A DNA stretch of 50,305 nt from Bacteroides sp. Lineage in GTDB: Bacteria > Bacteroidota > Bacteroidia > Bacteroidales > Bacteroidaceae. The stretch spans positions 1-50,305 of the forward strand of contig JASLIW010000045.1 of the NCBI GenBank assembly GCA_030152865.1. The letters are read 5' to 3'. Under the pieces are notes generated by a model, which saw only the letters and a program-made list of their open reading frames with translations, did no database searches and had not been told where the DNA came from. Below, piece by piece: positions 15,067 through 23,775 of the stretch. Position 1 is the first letter of the stretch; every line of letters starts with the position of its first letter. Made by a program: the position numbers and the translations under genes.

Positions 15067-15756
15067 ATGAAGTATAAAGCACTATTCTTTGATTTAGATG
15101 ATACGCTATGGGCATACACCCAAAATGCAGAGGAAACGTTTAGAGAGGTCTATGACTTGCACCAACTAGGGCGTTATTTTATCTCTTTCGAGCACTTCCA
15201 TTCGCTATACCTAGAGAAAAATAAAGAAATGTGGAATGCGTATGGAAGAGGAATGATTGATAGAACAACACTTGACGGAGAGCGTTTTCGCTATCCTTTA
15301 GAGCGGGTAGGTGTCTATGATGCAGATTTAGTTCAAAGTTATTCTACTTCCTTTTTTGAGAGAATAGTTCAGCAAAAGCGTTTAATGCCTGGTGCTATGG
15401 CAGTGCTGGAGAAGCTATACCCTCACTATCCTCTTTACATCATTTCAAACGGTTTTAGTGACCTACAATCTAAAAAGATGGAAGCAGCTGGTATTCATTC
15501 TTTTTTTGAAGAACTTATCTTGTCTGATGTAGTAGGGTACAATAAACCCCATTCAAAAATATTTCTAGAAGCATTGAAAACTGCTCAGGTCTCTCCTAAA
15601 GAGGCATTAATGATCGGCGACAATTGGAACGCTGATATCTGTGGTGCCAAGCAAGTAGGTATTGACCAGGTGTATCTAGGTGCTGCAGTAGAAAGGGACT
15701 TTGAGGCTACTTATTCGATTGAAAATCTGGAAGACTTACTTGGTATCTTAAAATAA
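15067..15756 (+). CDS. HAD-superfamily phosphatase, YjjG-like
   Basis: The 229-residue protein has the HAD nucleophile motif FFDLDDTLW with Asp9 and Asp11, motif II in IISNGF (the Ser/Thr), a Lys in the YNKPHSKIF segment, and the acidic motif IV MIGDNWNADICGA. The cap between motifs I and II is helical, as in subfamily I enzymes such as YjjG, a nucleotidase that removes dUMP and modified nucleoside monophosphates. I start at the ATG at 15067 because the open frame upstream runs through the terminator at 15023-15054 and the HAD fold begins directly. No downstream terminator is obvious. The substrate cannot be told from sequence; related phosphoglycolate-type phosphatases are the alternative. 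Confidence 0.87.
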   Translation: MKYKALFFDLDDTLWAYTQNAEETFREVYDLHQLGRYFISFEHFHSLYLEKNKEMWNAYGRGMIDRTTLDGERFRYPLERVGVYDADLVQSYSTSFFERIVQQKRLMPGAMAVLEKLYPHYPLYIISNGFSDLQSKKMEAAGIHSFFEELILSDVVGYNKPHSKIFLEALKTAQVSPKEALMIGDNWNADICGAKQVGIDQVYLGAAVERDFEATYSIENLEDLLGILK

Positions 15757-15824
15757 TTAAGATTTTATGGTGGTGAATATTTATTTGTCAAATATGTTAA
15801 ACTAGAATAGCATAATTGCTTTTT

Positions 15825-15864
15825 TAACACTTAAGAAGTGTTAGAATGACATCTTGTACTTTTG
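15825..15864 (+). promoter_or_regulatory. Putative promoter and dyad upstream of the first susC
   Basis: TACTTTTG at 15857-15864 matches the -7 consensus. Just upstream, over the expected -33 position, lies a perfect inverted repeat TAACACTT-AAG-AAGTGTTA (15825-15843). If real, the transcript has a leader of about 170 nt. The rest of the 282-base gap is A+T-rich with no further feature I can support. Confidence 0.38.
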
Positions 15865-16038
15865 TCATAATTGCTCTTCTATGAGGTATATTTTAATCAA
15901 ATAGTTAGATAAAAACCGTATTTTATTCCATTTATTAGGTTTAAATGAAATAAATAGAATGAAAAGTTGTATAATTAATATATTTTAAACAACTTACACT
16001 TTGTAATAAGCACTAACTATTTTTTAAAACTTGTAGAT

Positions 16039-19005
16039 ATGAGAAAATTAACAATGTTGTTGTGTTGTTTGCTATTCAGTATTGGATACGCAACAGCTCA
16101 GACTCAGAAGGTCACAGGTGTGGTCCTTTCGAAAGAGGATGGGCAACCGGTCATCGGTGCATCAGTTTTGGTGGAGGGTACTACCATAGGTACTATCACT
16201 GATATTGATGGCTATTTTGAATTATTAAGAGTTCCTAATGATGCTAAGAATTTAAAGATTTCTTATGTGGGGATGGAAACTTCTACAGAGCCTATAAAGT
16301 CTGTAATGAAGGTTGTTTTAGCACCAGATAGTGAGCTATTGGAAGAGGTAGTTGTAATTGGTTATGGTACTGGAAAGAAAGTAGGTACTGTTATTGGTGA
16401 TATCTCTACTGTCAAATCAGAAAAAATTGCCCTGAAACCTACAGCGAATGCCATGGATGCATTGCAAGGACAAGTTCCAGGTCTTCAAGTATATACTAGC
16501 TCAGGAGAACCAGGGGCCTCTTCTTCTATTCGCTTAAGAGGTGTTGGTTCGCTTACTGCAGGAAATGCTCCCTTATTTGTTTTGGATGGTATTCCTGTGG
16601 GTAGTAGTATTATGAATACACTAAACTCGAGTGATATTGAAAATGTAACTGTATTAAAAGATGCTTCTGCAACTTCTATCTATGGTTCTCGTGCAGCAAA
16701 TGGTGTAGTTTATATTACTTCTAAGCGTGGAAGAATGGGTGAGAAAGCTACTGTTACTCTATATGGTAGTTATGGTTGGTCTAGTCTAGCACGTAGAATA
16801 GGTGACCCAATGAATGCTCAACAGTTATTGGATTATCAATTATCTCACGGGCTGTTAGATAGAAACCCCGATAAAGCACAAGAAAAGTATGATAAATTTA
16901 TGGCGGATGGTTATAACACCAACTGGGAAAAATACTTCTTTGAAAAGAATGTGCCAACTTATCAAACAAACATGTCTATACAAGGAGGTACAGCCAAAAC
17001 TAGATATTATGTATCAGCTTCTTATTTTTACCAAGATGGCTTGACTCCTAACTCAGAATACGATAGATATACAGTACGCTCAAATATAGACTCTCAAGCC
17101 AATGATTGGTTGAAATTTGGTTTGAATATAGGTGGAGCTTATGATCACACTCAGTCAGCTCTATTTACCTATAATGGTTCAAACAACCTAAATGGTGGAG
17201 CAATGGGATCTATGGCTATGCTTCCTTATCATAATCCTTATGATGAAAAGGGCAACAAGCTTGATTATGTAGAAAGCATGAAGTTTTTCAGTGATGAGTT
17301 TGTAGCCAAAGGACAACCAAGTAAGACAAATACAGCTCAAGTCAACTCAAGTGCATTTGTTGAGATAAACCCTATTGAAGGTTTGACTGTAAAATCTCAG
17401 GTGGGTTTAGAAGCCTATGATTCGAGATATACTTATAAAGCCCTGCCTTCATTTGCTGAAACTATTGGAAGTGTGGCAAGAAGAGATGAGAGCTTTTCTC
17501 GAAATGTGAAGTTGACCTCAACAAATACCGTAGAGTATAAGTTTGCAATCAATGATGACCATAAATTTACTGCACTAGTAGGTCATGAAGGTGTAAGAGG
17601 TGAAGCCGAAAGCTTTGCAGCAAGAACAACTGGACAAAATCATGACTTCTTAACTTTACTGACTGCTGGAACTAAAGCTGATTTAGCTGGTACTAAACAG
17701 AGTAAAGCTGAGTATAATTACTTATCATTTTTTGGTAGAATTGACTATTCTTGGAATGACAAGTACTACTTAGACTTTTCTATTCGTAACGATGCTTCTT
17801 CACGTTTCGGTAAAGACAACAGAAGTGCTACGTTTGCTTCAGGTGGTTTTATGTGGAATATAGGTAAAGAATCCTTTATGGATGAGGTAGACTTTATCAC
17901 TGATTTGAGATTCAAGGGCAGTGTAGGTTCTACAGGTAACTCAGAAATAGGTAACTATGACCACTTACAGCTGTTGGGTACAACTCAGTATGGAGGAGCT
18001 GGTGGATGGTTTTTAGGTTCTACAGGCAACCCTAAGCTAGGTTGGGAAACTCAAATTCTAACTAATGTTGGTTTTGATGTAACTTTCTTAGATAAGTATC
18101 AATTTGATTTTACTTATTACCGCAGAAAAACCAAGGATATGTTGATGTCTGTACCTTTACCTTATACAACAGGATTTAGCTCAAGAATGTCCAACGTAGG
18201 ATCTATGCTTAATCAAGGTATAGAGATGTCTATGAACTTGACATTGTATCAAGATAAAGACTGGTTTGTAGGTTTAAACGCAAACTACTCATACAATAAA
18301 AATAAGATTACTAAATTATTTTATAACCTTGATGAATGGATTATCCCTGGTACCTCAGTTTCTTATATAGTTGGGGAGCCCGTTAAATATTACATGCCTG
18401 TGTTCTTGGGAGTTGATCCAGAAGATGGTATGCAGATGTGGAAGGACCCAAGTAGTGAAGAAGGTTATACGAAAGACCTAGGGAAAATGCAACGTGGAGA
18501 GTTAGACATGGCTACTGATAAGCTAAGATATGCTCCCCATAGTGGTGGTTTCTCTCTTGTTGCAGCTTGGAAAGGTTTGTCATTAAATGCTGATTTTTCT
18601 TGGGTAGCAGGTAAGTATATGGTTAATAATGACCGTTTCTTTTCTGAAAACCCAGCACTATTTGCTGCAGACTCTAACCAATCTAAAGCTATTCTAAACG
18701 AATGGAAGCAGCCAGGAGATAAAACATCAGTGCCTAAATGGGGCCAAGAAAGATACTTTGATACTCACTTACTAGAGGATGCCTCATTCTTGCGTTTGAA
18801 AAACTTAGGTTTATCCTATCAGTTACCAAAGAGTCTATTAAGCAAAACAAACTTCTTCAACAGTGTTAAGCTTAATTTTAACGTGAGAAACTTATTTACA
18901 ATTACTCCTTATAAGGGAGCTGATCCAGAAATTGATACGAATGTGTCTATGGGTGCTTATCCTAATACAAGACAAATATCAATTGGTGCTGAGGTAACAT
19001 TTTAA
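16039..19005 (+). CDS. SusC/RagA-family TonB-linked outer-membrane transporter (pair 1)
   Basis: The 988-residue protein has a signal peptide ending about TAQ (residue 21), a carboxypeptidase-regulatory-like domain at about 25-100 (VTGVVLSKEDGQPVIGASV, GTITDIDGYFEL), a TonB box region around EEVVVIGYGT, a plug domain, and a long 22-stranded barrel that ends in Phe. The SusC signature LKDASATSIYGSRAANGV is intact. Such proteins import oligosaccharides or peptides through the outer membrane with a SusD lid and TonB energy. Its partner SusD starts 12 nt downstream. There is no ECF sigma, anti-sigma, hybrid two-component gene or carbohydrate enzyme in the neighbourhood, so the substrate is open; a RagAB-like peptide system is one possibility. 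It is clearly paralogous to the protein encoded at 20823. Confidence 0.95.
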   Translation: MRKLTMLLCCLLFSIGYATAQTQKVTGVVLSKEDGQPVIGASVLVEGTTIGTITDIDGYFELLRVPNDAKNLKISYVGMETSTEPIKSVMKVVLAPDSELLEEVVVIGYGTGKKVGTVIGDISTVKSEKIALKPTANAMDALQGQVPGLQVYTSSGEPGASSSIRLRGVGSLTAGNAPLFVLDGIPVGSSIMNTLNSSDIENVTVLKDASATSIYGSRAANGVVYITSKRGRMGEKATVTLYGSYGWSSLARRIGDPMNAQQLLDYQLSHGLLDRNPDKAQEKYDKFMADGYNTNWEKYFFEKNVPTYQTNMSIQGGTAKTRYYVSASYFYQDGLTPNSEYDRYTVRSNIDSQANDWLKFGLNIGGAYDHTQSALFTYNGSNNLNGGAMGSMAMLPYHNPYDEKGNKLDYVESMKFFSDEFVAKGQPSKTNTAQVNSSAFVEINPIEGLTVKSQVGLEAYDSRYTYKALPSFAETIGSVARRDESFSRNVKLTSTNTVEYKFAINDDHKFTALVGHEGVRGEAESFAARTTGQNHDFLTLLTAGTKADLAGTKQSKAEYNYLSFFGRIDYSWNDKYYLDFSIRNDASSRFGKDNRSATFASGGFMWNIGKESFMDEVDFITDLRFKGSVGSTGNSEIGNYDHLQLLGTTQYGGAGGWFLGSTGNPKLGWETQILTNVGFDVTFLDKYQFDFTYYRRKTKDMLMSVPLPYTTGFSSRMSNVGSMLNQGIEMSMNLTLYQDKDWFVGLNANYSYNKNKITKLFYNLDEWIIPGTSVSYIVGEPVKYYMPVFLGVDPEDGMQMWKDPSSEEGYTKDLGKMQRGELDMATDKLRYAPHSGGFSLVAAWKGLSLNADFSWVAGKYMVNNDRFFSENPALFAADSNQSKAILNEWKQPGDKTSVPKWGQERYFDTHLLEDASFLRLKNLGLSYQLPKSLLSKTNFFNSVKLNFNVRNLFTITPYKGADPEIDTNVSMGAYPNTRQISIGAEVTF

Positions 19006-19017
19006 AAGATTAAGGTT

Positions 19018-20541
19018 ATGAAAGATATAAAATACTTATTGCGTAGCACTATATTACTGTTGGTGCTATCATTAGGGGTTGTTTCATGTGATTTGAATAA
19101 AACTCCATTTAGCTCTATAGGAGAGCCTAGTGCCGACTGGACTGATATCAGAACGGCGGACCGATTTAGAACTGGTTTGTATTCGTCATTCCGCTCTAAC
19201 GCAGGTGGCGTGTCCTACTATGCTACAGATTATCAATCTGATTTATTTAATGCACTCATAGGTTTTGGTAATAATGGAGGGGACTTGACAAGATGGACAT
19301 TTACCTTTAACCAAGGTTCCGTTACGTCTGTTTGGTCAACTAACTACAGCATTATTAAAAATGTGAATTATATATTAGCTAGATTACCTGAAGTTGTTGC
19401 GAATAGCGATAGTGATAGAGCTTTTCTAAAAAACTTCGAAGGTGAGTGTCACCTAATAAGAGCTATTTGCTACCATAATTTAGCACTTCGATTTGCTAAA
19501 GATTATGAGCCAACAACAGCAGCTAATGAGTTAGGCTTGCCGATTGTTAAAACCATCGACTTTGATAAAAAGCCAGATCGCTCTACCTTGCAAGAAACTT
19601 ATGATTTCATCAAAGCAGAAATTGCCTTAGCTCGAACAAACTTAATAGCTCAAGGTAAACCAGATGCTATTTTCCTAACCAAAGATATCGTGGATGCTTT
19701 TGAAGCTCGTGTCGATCTATATATGCACAACTATACAAGTGCAGTTTCTCTGGTGGAAAATGTAATTGATAACTATCCTCTTACTAATAGCGCTGAAGAA
19801 TATGCTAAAATGTGGAAAGAAGATACCAGTACAGAGATTCTGTTCAAAGCGTTTGCATCGGTAGATGAGCGTTATAATCCAATGAGTATGTACACAAGTG
19901 CAGGACTTTATCGAGTTAGTGGTCAGGTAATGGTATTGTATCCCGCCTATTATATTCCTACTCGTGGTGCTATGGAGCTTTATGAAAATGATGACGTACG
20001 TTTCGAAAGTTTCTTTAAAGCTGTGCCAGTTCTTTCAGCAGGATATATTGACAACCTCTATATCCTCCATAAATTCCCAGGCAATGAAAGCTTGAAGAAG
20101 GATCCAGATGAGTTCTCATACTACCATATGCATAAACCATTTAGAGTAGCTGAGCTATACTTAATAGCAGCTGAAGCTTCTCACTTGAGTGGTAATGATG
20201 CTCAGGCAGTGGAGTGGTTGAATAAGTTAAGAGTAGCACGTGGTGCCTCGAGCTTGGACTTAACAGCTGATGCACTATTCAAGGCAATTCAAGAAGAATG
20301 GATACGTGAGTTTATAGGTGAAGGCATGCGTATAGATCAACTTAAACGCTGGAATTTAGGATTTAAGCGTATGGATCCACAGCATAGTATTGATGAGCCC
20401 GGAGAGATATCAGGCTTAGTGATGTCTGGTGAAGATTTTGATGAGTTGGAAATACCAGCTGGCCATGAAAAGTTCGTTTGGGAAATACCTCAAAATGACT
20501 TGATAGCCAATCCAAATTTAAAGCCTAACTGGGGTAACTAA
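19018..20541 (+). CDS. SusD/RagB-family nutrient-binding lipoprotein (pair 1)
   Basis: The 507-residue lipoprotein has a signal peptide with lipobox VVSC (Cys24). The N-terminal half contains the tetratricopeptide-like helices typical of SusD (FEGECHLIRAICYHNLALRFA near residues 140-160), and the C-terminal part has the RagB/SusD segments KPFRVAELYLIAAEASHLSG, WLNKLRVARGAS and EEWIREFIGEGMRIDQLKRW. It should sit on the cell surface as the hinged lid of the SusC transporter encoded 12 nt upstream. The downstream terminator ends the two-gene unit. The substrate is not predictable from the sequence. Confidence 0.94.
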   Translation: MKDIKYLLRSTILLLVLSLGVVSCDLNKTPFSSIGEPSADWTDIRTADRFRTGLYSSFRSNAGGVSYYATDYQSDLFNALIGFGNNGGDLTRWTFTFNQGSVTSVWSTNYSIIKNVNYILARLPEVVANSDSDRAFLKNFEGECHLIRAICYHNLALRFAKDYEPTTAANELGLPIVKTIDFDKKPDRSTLQETYDFIKAEIALARTNLIAQGKPDAIFLTKDIVDAFEARVDLYMHNYTSAVSLVENVIDNYPLTNSAEEYAKMWKEDTSTEILFKAFASVDERYNPMSMYTSAGLYRVSGQVMVLYPAYYIPTRGAMELYENDDVRFESFFKAVPVLSAGYIDNLYILHKFPGNESLKKDPDEFSYYHMHKPFRVAELYLIAAEASHLSGNDAQAVEWLNKLRVARGASSLDLTADALFKAIQEEWIREFIGEGMRIDQLKRWNLGFKRMDPQHSIDEPGEISGLVMSGEDFDELEIPAGHEKFVWEIPQNDLIANPNLKPNWGN

Positions 20542-20562
20542 CAGTACACTATAAATTAGTTT

Positions 20563-20598
20563 AAAAAGGAGCTCTTAATGATAAGGGCTCCTTTTTTA
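20563..20598 (+). terminator. Rho-independent terminator after susCD pair 1
   Basis: A 14-bp stem with one T-G pair (AAAAAGGAGCTCTT, loop AATGAT, AAGGGCTCCTTTTT) runs into a T tract. It makes the two SusCD pairs separate transcription units. Confidence 0.88.
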
Positions 20599-20729
20599 TT
20601 TTCCATATGTAAAATAGCTTGCTGTCTTCATGGATTGCTACAGTTTTAGCATAAATGCATATTAATAGTAAATATATTCTATAAATCCATATCAAATAGA
20701 CATATAAAGCCATTAATAAGATTAAAAAA

Positions 20730-20760
20730 GTTGATTATAGACTTATTTTCTATATTTTTG
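20730..20760 (+). promoter_or_regulatory. Putative promoter of susCD pair 2
   Basis: GTTG at 20730-20733, a 19-nt spacer and TATTTTTG at 20753-20760 match the Bacteroidota promoter pattern. The leader would be about 55 nt. Apart from this promoter and the terminator before it, the 281-base gap is A+T-rich and I see nothing else in it. Confidence 0.58.
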
Positions 20761-20822
20761 CAAATCAATTTGCCATAAAAGGTAAGTTTTCAATAAGGTA
20801 AAATCACTTTAAGCAAATAAAT

Positions 20823-23765
20823 ATGGAAAAAAGATTGATGTTGTTACTCACCTTCTTCTTAGTGGGAGTGGGAGTAGTAACTGCGCAAACAAAAAAAGTG
20901 ACAGGAAATGTAATTTCTAGTGAGGATAATCTTCCTGTTATTGGTGCAACAATTCTTGTACAAGGAACAACTGTAGGTACAATTACAGACTACGATGGAA
21001 ACTTCGTATTATCTAGTGTTCCCGAATCAGCTCAAAAATTGGAAATCTCTTATATTGGGATGAAGCCACAAACGATTACAATTCAGCCGGAAGTGCATGT
21101 TGTGTTAAAACCAGATACCGAAATGCTTGATGAAGTTGTCGTAGTAGGTTATGGTACAGCCAAGAAAGTAGGAACAGTTGTGGGTTCTTTAAAAACAGTC
21201 AACTCGGACAAGATTGCTTCTAAACCCGTGGCCAATGCAATGGATGCACTTCAAGGACAGGTGTCGGGATTGCAAGTGTACTCTTCTTCAGGTGAGCCAG
21301 GAGCTGGATCATCCGTAAATTTGCGTGGTGTAGGATCCCTAACGGCAGGAAATCAGCCCTTGTATGTGTTAGATGGGATGCCTGTTAGTTCAAGCGTGAT
21401 GACTACAATGAACCCCAATGACTTTGAAAGTATCACTGTGCTTAAAGATGCTTCAGCAACTTCAATCTATGGTTCACGTGCAGCCAATGGTGTTATTTTT
21501 ATAACTACCAAAAAAGGTAAGCTAGGAGAAAAAGCAGTAGTATCAGTATCGGCCAACTACGGGAGAACAAAACTGGCACGTAAAGTTGGTAACCCTATGA
21601 ATGCAGCTGAACTGTTGCAATTTCAATTAGATCACGATATTATTGATCAAGAAGATTACAATAAATACAGTGAGCTAGGTGCAAATACGAACTGGCAAAA
21701 CTACTTCTTTAAGAAAGACGCGCCCACTTATCAGACTAATGTGTCTATCCAAGGTGGTTCTGACAAAACGCGTTTCTTCTTATCTACATCCTACTTTAAT
21801 CAAGATGGATTGACTCCAAACACAGAGTACGATAGATATACCTTTACTACTAATATGGAGTCTATTGTGAAAGACTGGATAAGGGTAGGAGCTAATGTTT
21901 CAGGCTCTTATGATCATACTCGTCAATCGCTATTTACCTACCAAGGTTCAAGCAACCTCAATGGGGGTATCTTAGGAACTCTTTTGAATCAACCTTACTT
22001 TAATCCTTATGATGAAAACGGTAAGAAGCTCGACTATGTGGAAGAAATGCAACTCCATAGTCCTGAATTCTTAGCTAAAAAGCAACCCTCAAAAATCAAT
22101 AGAGCTCAGGTTAATGGTTCTGCCTTTGTGCAGCTAACTCCTCTAGAAGGGCTAACCCTCCGCTCGCAATTTGGCTTGGAAGCTTACGATCGCAGAAATA
22201 AGTTTATCCGTATGCCTTCGTTCCCTGGAGCCAAAGGTATTGGTATGAGAAATGAAGGTTTTGCTCGTAATGCAAAGCTAACAATCACAAATACGGCTGA
22301 GTATAAGTTTGACATCAATAGAGATCATAACTTTACCGTTCTACTTGGACATGAAGGAATCAAAAATGCTTACGACTCCTTTAGTAGTAGTACAACAGGT
22401 CAGAATGATGATCGCTTGGTATTATTAGGTTCTGGTACAGAAGCAAACTTAGCAGGTATCAAGCAGAGTGTAATTAAGCATAGCTTCCTTTCATTCTTTG
22501 GACGCTTAGATTATTCATGGAAAGATAAATACTACGCTGACTTCTCTGTGCGTAATGATGCTTCATCGCGCTTTGGTAAGGGTAACCGTGATGCTACATT
22601 TGTGTCAGGAGGTTTTATGTGGGATGCCAAAAAGGAAAGCTTCTTAGAAGATATCTCTGAGGTATCGGCACTTCGCTTGAAAGGTAGTGTAGGTACTACA
22701 GGTAACTCATCAATTGGTGATTACGATCATTTACGCCTCATCGGAACTACAAACTACAATAACTCAGGTGGTTTTTATATGGAGACTCCTGGCAATAACA
22801 AATTGGGCTGGGAAACACAAATATTAACCAACCTAGGTTTTGATATCGACTTTTTAGATCGCTTCAGTCTTGAGTTTACCTACTACCATAGAAAAACCAA
22901 AGACATGCTGTTGAAGATACCTCTTCCTTATACCTCAAGCTTCTCTTCAAAAATGGAGAATGTAGGGTCTATGACCAACTCAGGAGTAGAGCTATCCTTC
23001 AATGTAGATATCTTTCAAAACAAAGATTGGTATGTAGGTTTCCACACGAACTATGCCTACAATAAGAATAAGATAACCAAGCTATTTAACGGTAAGAAGA
23101 GTTGGGATATGCCTCAGTCTTCCTTGACATATATTGTAGGTGAAGCAGTACAATTCTATATGCCTGTGTTTGCAGGAGTAGATCCAACTGATGGAAAACA
23201 GATGTGGAAAGTACCCAACAGTAATGAAACTACCAAAAACGAACAATTAGTTAACTCTGGTGCGCTCAATCAAGCTACAGGCAAGAAGCGCTATGCTCCT
23301 CACTATGGTGGCTTTGGATTAAATGCATCGTGGAAAGGACTCTCATTTGCAGCAGACTTCTCTTGGGTAGCCGGAAAATATTTATTGAATAACGACCGAT
23401 ATTTCTCAGAGAACCCTGTGGTAGCTTATGGTATGAATCAATCCAAAGATGTGCTTCATGCGTGGAAAGAGCCAGGTGACAAAACAAGTATGCCTAAGTT
23501 TGGAGAGGTGATGAGATTTGATACACACTTACTTGAAAATGCCTCGTTTTTACGTCTTAAAAACATAGGTATTGCTTATCAGTTTCCAAGCAAGCTCCTA
23601 GATAAGACTAAATTTTTCAAGAGCTTCAAGATAATGGCGAATGCTCGTAACTTATTTACCGTGACTTCTTATAAAGGTGCTGACCCTGAACTAGATGGTA
23701 ATGTATCTATGGGAGCCTATCCAAATACAAAAGAGTTTACTATAGGCGCAGAACTAACATTCTAA
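20823..23765 (+). CDS. SusC/RagA-family TonB-linked outer-membrane transporter (pair 2)
   Basis: The 980-residue protein repeats the architecture of the protein at 16039: signal peptide ending about TAQ, carboxypeptidase-regulatory-like domain with GTITDYDGNFVL, EVVVVGYGT TonB-box region, plug, and a barrel ending in Phe. The signature LKDASATSIYGSRAANGV is identical in both. The plug and many barrel strands are near-identical between the two, while some extracellular loops differ (for example after NPMNAAELLQFQLD and around YIVGEAVQFYMP). This pattern suggests an old tandem duplication with diversification of substrate-facing loops. It has its own promoter and is followed 10 nt later by its SusD. 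No sugar-degrading enzymes are adjacent. Confidence 0.95.
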   Translation: MEKRLMLLLTFFLVGVGVVTAQTKKVTGNVISSEDNLPVIGATILVQGTTVGTITDYDGNFVLSSVPESAQKLEISYIGMKPQTITIQPEVHVVLKPDTEMLDEVVVVGYGTAKKVGTVVGSLKTVNSDKIASKPVANAMDALQGQVSGLQVYSSSGEPGAGSSVNLRGVGSLTAGNQPLYVLDGMPVSSSVMTTMNPNDFESITVLKDASATSIYGSRAANGVIFITTKKGKLGEKAVVSVSANYGRTKLARKVGNPMNAAELLQFQLDHDIIDQEDYNKYSELGANTNWQNYFFKKDAPTYQTNVSIQGGSDKTRFFLSTSYFNQDGLTPNTEYDRYTFTTNMESIVKDWIRVGANVSGSYDHTRQSLFTYQGSSNLNGGILGTLLNQPYFNPYDENGKKLDYVEEMQLHSPEFLAKKQPSKINRAQVNGSAFVQLTPLEGLTLRSQFGLEAYDRRNKFIRMPSFPGAKGIGMRNEGFARNAKLTITNTAEYKFDINRDHNFTVLLGHEGIKNAYDSFSSSTTGQNDDRLVLLGSGTEANLAGIKQSVIKHSFLSFFGRLDYSWKDKYYADFSVRNDASSRFGKGNRDATFVSGGFMWDAKKESFLEDISEVSALRLKGSVGTTGNSSIGDYDHLRLIGTTNYNNSGGFYMETPGNNKLGWETQILTNLGFDIDFLDRFSLEFTYYHRKTKDMLLKIPLPYTSSFSSKMENVGSMTNSGVELSFNVDIFQNKDWYVGFHTNYAYNKNKITKLFNGKKSWDMPQSSLTYIVGEAVQFYMPVFAGVDPTDGKQMWKVPNSNETTKNEQLVNSGALNQATGKKRYAPHYGGFGLNASWKGLSFAADFSWVAGKYLLNNDRYFSENPVVAYGMNQSKDVLHAWKEPGDKTSMPKFGEVMRFDTHLLENASFLRLKNIGIAYQFPSKLLDKTKFFKSFKIMANARNLFTVTSYKGADPELDGNVSMGAYPNTKEFTIGAELTF

Positions 23766-23775
23766 ATAAGAGAAG

